The translations under genes were made by a program, and so were the position numbers. The notes below the pieces were generated by a model, which worked only from the letters and a program-made list of their open reading frames with translations, searched no databases and was not told the DNA's origin. This document shows positions 59,370-64,000 of a stretch of DNA of 64,000 bases, in pieces (the stretch's first letter is position 1; each line of letters opens with the position of its first letter). Source of the stretch: Gracilaria gracilis (taxonomy: Eukaryota > Rhodophyta > Florideophyceae > Gracilariales > Gracilariaceae); NCBI GenBank assembly GCA_030374805.1, contig JARGSG010000091.1, forward strand, positions 62,001 through 126,000, in the 5' to 3' direction.

Positions 59370-60894
59370 GCTGTATCTGCTATGCCTACCCGAGTCACTC
59401 ACCTCCAAGATGGATGCATTCAACATCAACAAGGCCGCGGTCGAGCAGGACTTTGTGCTCAAGCCGCGCCTGGACTACCGCACCGTGTCGGCCGTCAACG
59501 GCCCGCTCGTCGTGCTCGACAACGTCAAGTTCCCGCGCTACGCCGAGATCGTCACCACGCTGAGCGACGGCTCCAAGCGCCGCGGCCAGGTGCTGGAGGT
59601 CAACGGCGACAAGGCCGTCGTGCAGGTCTTCGAGGGCACCACAGACATTGATAACCACAACACCCACGTCGAGTTCTCCGGCGAAATTATGAAGACACCC
59701 GTGTCCAGGGATATGCCTGGCCGCGTCTTCAACGGATCGGGCAAACCCATTGACAACGGACCGCCGGTTATCCCCGAGGCCTACCTGGATATTGCGGGTT
59801 CGTCCATCAACCCGCAGTCGCGTACCTACCCGGAGGAGATGATTCAGACCGGAATTTCCACCATCGACGTCATGAACTCCATCGCACGTGGTCAGAAGAT
59901 CCCGCTCTTCAGCGCCGCCGGTCTGCCTCACAACGAGGTCGCCGCGCAGATCTGTCGTCAGGGCCGGGCTCGTCAAGAACCGCCGAGAGCGGGCGGACGG
60001 CGAGGACCAGGACTTTGCCATTGTGTTCGCCGCCATGGGTGTCAACATGGAGGCCGCGCGCTTCTTCAGACAGGACTTTGAGGAGAATGGTGCCATGGGA
60101 AAGGTCAGGCTGTTCCTCAACCTCGCCAATGACCCCACCATCGAACGTATCGTCACGCCGCGTCTCGCACTCACCGCCGCCGAGTACCTCGCGTACGAGT
60201 GTGGCATGCATGTGCTCGTCATCCTCACCGACATGAGCTCTTATGCTGATGCGCTTCGAGAGGTGTCTGCCGCGCGTGAGGAGGTGCCGGGGTCGTTCGT
60301 GCTTATCCCGGTTACATGTATACGGATCTTGCTACCATCAACGAGCGAGCCGGTCGTGTGGAGGGTCGTCCCGGCTCCATCACGCAGCTGCCCATTCTCA
60401 CTATGCCTAACGATGATATCACTCATCCCATCCCCGATCTCACGGGCTACATTACTGAGGGTCAGATCTACCTAGACCGCCAGCTGCACAACCGTCAGAT
60501 CTACCCGCCCATCAACCTGCTGCCGTCGCTGTCACGTCTGATGAAGTCCGCCATCGGCGAAGGCATGACGTGCAAGGACCACGGTGACGTGTCCAATCAG
60601 CTGTACGCCGGCTACGCCATTGGAAAGGATGTGATCGCCATGAAGGCGGTGGTGGGAGAGGAGGCGCTGTCGTCCGAGGATCTGTTGTACCTGGAGTTCC
60701 ACGACAAGTTCGAGAAGAAGTTCGTGTCGCAGGGCGCGTACGAGATCAGGGACGTGTTCGCGTCGCTGGACTTGGCGTGGTCGCTGCTGCGTACGTTCCC
60801 GCAGGGCATGTTGAGACGTATCCCCGGGAAAGGTGCTCAAGGAGTTCTATCACCGAAAGGGCGCTGAGACGGAGGAGACGCCCGCAGCCGAGTG
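59370..60894 (+). pseudogene. V-ATPase subunit B, decaying copy
   Basis: Full-length relative of the intact subunit B gene at 41513. The start region has an inserted C (CTACCCGAG versus CTACCGAG), so its own ATG is out of frame; instead the upstream channel ORF reads into it in frame. Frame changes occur at about 59962-59997 (four extra bases), about 60290-60300 (two extra) and about 60827 (one extra). Substitutions hit nearly invariant sites: DMLGRVFNG became [15 protein letters not shown] became DIDNHN, PIDDGPP became PIDNGPP. Together these suggest loss of function rather than sequencing error alone. The 3' half (60316-60867) still reads as a long clean segment. Confidence 0.85.
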
Positions 60895-61098
60895 ATGGCT
60901 GCACACGTAGAGCGTTTTTTCGCGTTTTTGTTTTGGAGGCGCCACGTCGCGGTGGCGCCTCTGACTGACCTTCTTCCGCGCCTGAGTGACAGCTCTTGTC
61001 GTCAACTTGTCGCGCTAGGTGTCATGCTGACATGGGCCGCCCATGGCGTGCTGCGTTGTGGTGCTTTTTTAACATAAAATATTTTAAAATGTGTTTGA

Positions 61099-61240
61099 CT
61101 ACTTTTGGGAGCAAACTTTGCGTTTGAACTTCTCACAGCGCATTTGCAACTTGCGCCAGTCCTGCTTGATGGTCCAGTGCGTCTCCCTGTGCATGGCAAT
61201 GCCGAATCTCCCGTGCCCGAGGGGAAGCCGAGTACCATAG
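61099..61240 (-). CDS. Second copy of the probable terminal exon
   Basis: Equivalent of 43226-43367, again 142 nt, bounded by a TTAG acceptor and a TAG stop. The acceptor became ATTGTTAG and the frame is kept (GTRLPLGHGRFGIAMHRETH...VCSQK). Frame retention in both copies is mild support for coding. Confidence 0.35.
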
Positions 61241-61859
61241 CTAACAATGTTTTGTTAGACAATGCACCCTTGACTTCGTACTACCGGATTTGTCTTCTGG
61301 ATCTCCGGGAGTTTTTTCCTCTGCACTTAGTTGGCCAAAGCCCTCTTTTTCCCACTCCCAGTGCATCTTCAACCCCTTCACCTTCTCATTCCGCTGCCTC
61401 GGATACATCTGTTGTTAATGCGTCTCCTGGCCTCAGTTTATGTATCAGGGCGCTTCTGACCAGACAGGAAGGACGTTGATCTTTTCAGGATGCGTTTCAA
61501 TGTCAAAGGAGATAATGCTATCTTCTGTTAAACGCTTCAGCACTTGAACGATCTAGCCGCCTAGTCTTGCCAAGGGGTTTTGGAGGCCCAAGAACTTCAG
61601 TTTCTCAGGAACTAATATACAAAAAAAAAGATATAATCAATCAATACGTAGTTTTATTCATATAGCACCAAGTACCAGGTTCCGTAATACAGCAAGCTGC
61701 CGCAAGAAAGAATGTTGGAAAACGAATCAATGCTTGCGCCTTGTGTTTCCTTCATTTACGCGAATAATTTTCTCTGATGTGCTACATCCGTGTCACACTC
61801 ATTCTCCGCTGAGATGAGCATCAACAAAACCGGCGATGAAGGGGTTGAAACAAAGAAGT

Positions 61860-62256
61860 TTAGGTACGTGGCGGCTTGTACTTGAATCTCCCGTTCGCAA
61901 CACCTCCACTATTACCACACGCAGCAAAACAAGCCGCACCACCGGTGATACAAAGTGGGGCACAACCCTCAGCTTCGGGAGCACATAAAGCAATGCAGGC
62001 GCCCACCGCCGCAGAGCATGAAATATCACAGATGATTTGCCCGGCGCTGTTGAGCTTCTTGACCTTTCCGCAGCATTTCAAAACTTTGGAGTTCACGAGT
62101 TTCTGCTTTTCGCTCTTGCTCTTATTCCTGTATCTGCGCCAGTGGAATCGTCCAACGATGCTTTTCTTGTAGATACTGTCACATCGCTTATCTCGGGCTT
62201 GGGCGATTGTGAGGACAGCGAGAATGAGGGCTGCAAAAAAAGATGGCTCGGACCAT
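61860..62256 (-). pseudogene. Second copy of the secreted cysteine-rich gene, frame-broken
   Basis: Copy of the gene at 43964-44359. The ATG at 62256 is kept, but an A run in the signal-peptide codons has seven instead of six A (about 62235-62241), shifting the frame after MVRAIFF. The cysteine-rich module downstream is unchanged. A homopolymer error is a realistic alternative to true inactivation. Confidence 0.75.
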
Positions 62257-63900
62257 AGTGCGAGAATGAGGGCAAGAGCGGGGAACGTAGGCTCGTTTGT
62301 ATTTCGAAAAGGTTGTGAACTGTAGGTGGTTGTCGTTGGGATGTGAAACCCCTCTTGGAGCCGTGCAGGGAGTCCTTTTTATACGGTACGAGGTGGGTTT
62401 TGTTGTTCAAATTTTTCCAGCGTCTGCAACGTCTGGCATGACGGGGGGTGAAAGGGATGTACGCGTTGTTGAGAGGCACGAAGGCCAGAGAATGTCTCAA
62501 GACTCCATATTATGGAACAAAGACGCGGGTCTTATTGAAAGAGAGAAAGAATAAGGGTAAACTCAGTATAGAAAAACGTAGAAGTGTAGAATGTAAGAAA
62601 GTGTGTTCAAAAGGTATCTCAACCTTTGAGCAAAGAAGTGTGAGAGGTGTGAGCGTTAGAGGCTCATGAGTTTTGTTGTAACCCCGATTGTTTTCATAAG
62701 TTGTTTCCAAGGTAAGAATCTAGAATGGCTCTTGGGTTGAGACAGTACTACGTATGTAGGTTTTGCCTTTTTGTAGAGAGAAACTCTCTAGATCACTTCG
62801 ACACAAGCGGCAGCAAAAGAGCTTGTCCCCGAAATGAGCTGGACTTGTCGTGCTGGTTGCTGGCCGTCACGTTGGGTGGCAACCATCTATTTTAAGATAC
62901 ACGTCACGAGAAGCTCAAAAAGCTCGGTGACACACGTGACCGCGCTGACCACGCGCGTCTCATACGAGTGCCGTCGCACGCTGCTATCACATCGTGCGCG
63001 CATTCCCCCCGATGCCACCGCTTTTTCAACAGTGCTTGCGCTAGATATGCGCGCCGCTCGCGGCGGCGCAAACGCCCGTCACCTTCGTCTTCTGCAACAG
63101 TGCGAACGGCCTCGGTAACGACAGCGACTGACGACTGAGGTTTTATAGTTGTACGGTACATGTAGTAACCTACACGCAGTTAGGGGCTTAGTAAGTTACC
63201 GTATATGTAAACACGAGAGGTGATTCCAGGAGTAGAGGGCAATGTCAGCTGCGATGCACACCGTGAATGCAACAAAAGTAGAGTGCCAACACGGACACTT
63301 GCCGATAATCAGGTAGAGTAACACGACGCGGAGCAATGACTTGGCGTTGACTCTGTTTTAGAACTTGTTGCGTGGCGCTTTTGTACCGGTTTGCATTGAT
63401 TGTGTGTGCGGCTATAAAGCCGGCGACCGCCGGTAAATAAGCGAGAAGGTTTGAGGACATTGTCATTGAATGCTGTTGCTTGCGAGAAGCAGCAGCGTTC
63501 AACAAAAGAAGGGTTAGTATCGCGTGCTTGGTCAAGTTTTAAAAAAACTCGCGATACCATACTTGTAACAAAGACGGTTTACGTTTGCTCGTGCTGGCAG
63601 TTCTATGCCCTGGGAGCCGAGCAATCTGCATTCTCGGAACGCCTATTGTATTGCAGTGTATTTCAAACTCAAGCCTGTGATGTAACTAACAGACTAGAAC
63701 TACAACCTCGATCTCCGTAGTGCAACCCCCTCGCCAAATAAACGTTGGTTGCAAAGCTGGAGTTTCACCGAGTTTCATAAAGATGTCAAGGACTTTCCAT
63801 ATTCCCTTCACATCTTACTCTTTACCTTCAACCGCGAGCAATCCCATTTCTCGCCAACTTATTCTTCTGCTTAAGAAAGTCTGGCGCACTGCAACGCAAC
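62257..63900. other. Intergenic, second copy
   Basis: Equivalent of 44360-46003 with only a few substitutions (for example near 62698 and 63895). No gene supported. Confidence 0.6.
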
Positions 63901-64000
63901 CTACAGTTCGTTGCATGCACCACTGTTTGGACGATCAGCCGCAATGAAACCCGGGTCAGTAATAACGCAAGTAAGCCCAGGCGCACACTTTACCGGACGT
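63901..64000 (-). CDS. Second copy of the Cys/Pro-rich secreted gene, 3' end only
   Basis: Equivalent of the end of 46004-46513; it encodes the CVITDPGFIAADRPNSGACN-type C-terminus and stop, with the rest beyond the window edge. Confidence 0.7.
   Translation of the reverse strand, partial: RPVKCAPGLTCVITDPGFIAADRPNSGACNEL

Larger units (their letters stand above)
59370..64000 (+). repeat. Segmental duplication, copy 2 (runs off the window)
   Basis: Matches 41501-46103. The left breakpoint is at GCTGTATCTG (59370 versus 41501), 12 bp before the original V-ATPase start codon, so the copy lacks the promoter. Copy 2 carries extra bases in coding parts and substitutions at conserved codons. Confidence 0.95.

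Overview
The window is eukaryotic nuclear DNA: spliceosomal gene families, LTR retrotransposons, NLR-type genes and long uninterrupted reading frames. Introns are scarce; I could place one confidently (31866-31968) and infer a second from its acceptor. Compact genes, very GC-rich blocks (about 24.3-26.2, 34.6-41.5 and 57-59.4 kb) and a cytosolic DPE2-type glucanotransferase fit a unicellular alga with cytosolic starch, such as a red alga. That assignment is an inference.

Layout. 1-9.2 kb: a Ty3/gypsy chromovirus on the minus strand (pol 2405-6619, gag 6601-8802) with repeat-rich sequence on its 3' side, all saturated with CCGNNCGG palindromes. 9.2-13.8 kb: remnants, namely a SWIM-finger Mutator-like transposase end, a PP2C fragment, a hypothetical membrane-anchored protein and a broken Myb/SANT-like gene. 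14.05-19.0 kb: a structurally complete Ty1/copia element with identical 240-bp LTRs, a 5-bp target duplication and an initiator-tRNA half-molecule primer site. 19.4-23.6 kb: a coiled-coil-type NB-ARC-WD40 gene.

24.4-43 kb is a conserved gene block: tyrosine phosphatase, BTB-BACK-MATH protein, a novel W-R-x-x-A-R repeat protein, C2H2 zinc-finger protein, DBP5/LOS4 helicase, TRM112, two GC-rich hypotheticals, DPE2 and V-ATPase subunit B. 43.2-46.5 kb carries small genes, including two secreted cysteine-rich proteins. 48.2-50.3 kb holds pseudogenes of aminopeptidase P and glutaminase, followed by a TIR-NB-ARC-WD40 gene (50.2-54.5 kb) whose WD40 array is nearly identical from repeat to repeat.

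55-64 kb: a basic nuclear-type protein, then a run of frame-broken genes (Bet1-like SNARE, polytopic membrane protein, OSCA/CSC1 channel start). From 59370 to the window end there is a second copy of the 41501-46103 block, joined in frame to the truncated channel gene.

The main themes are mobile-element activity, NLR diversification by repeat exchange, and a segmental duplication that made a decaying V-ATPase copy. Several of the longest open frames start at TTG or GTG; where I could, I moved the start to the first supported ATG.
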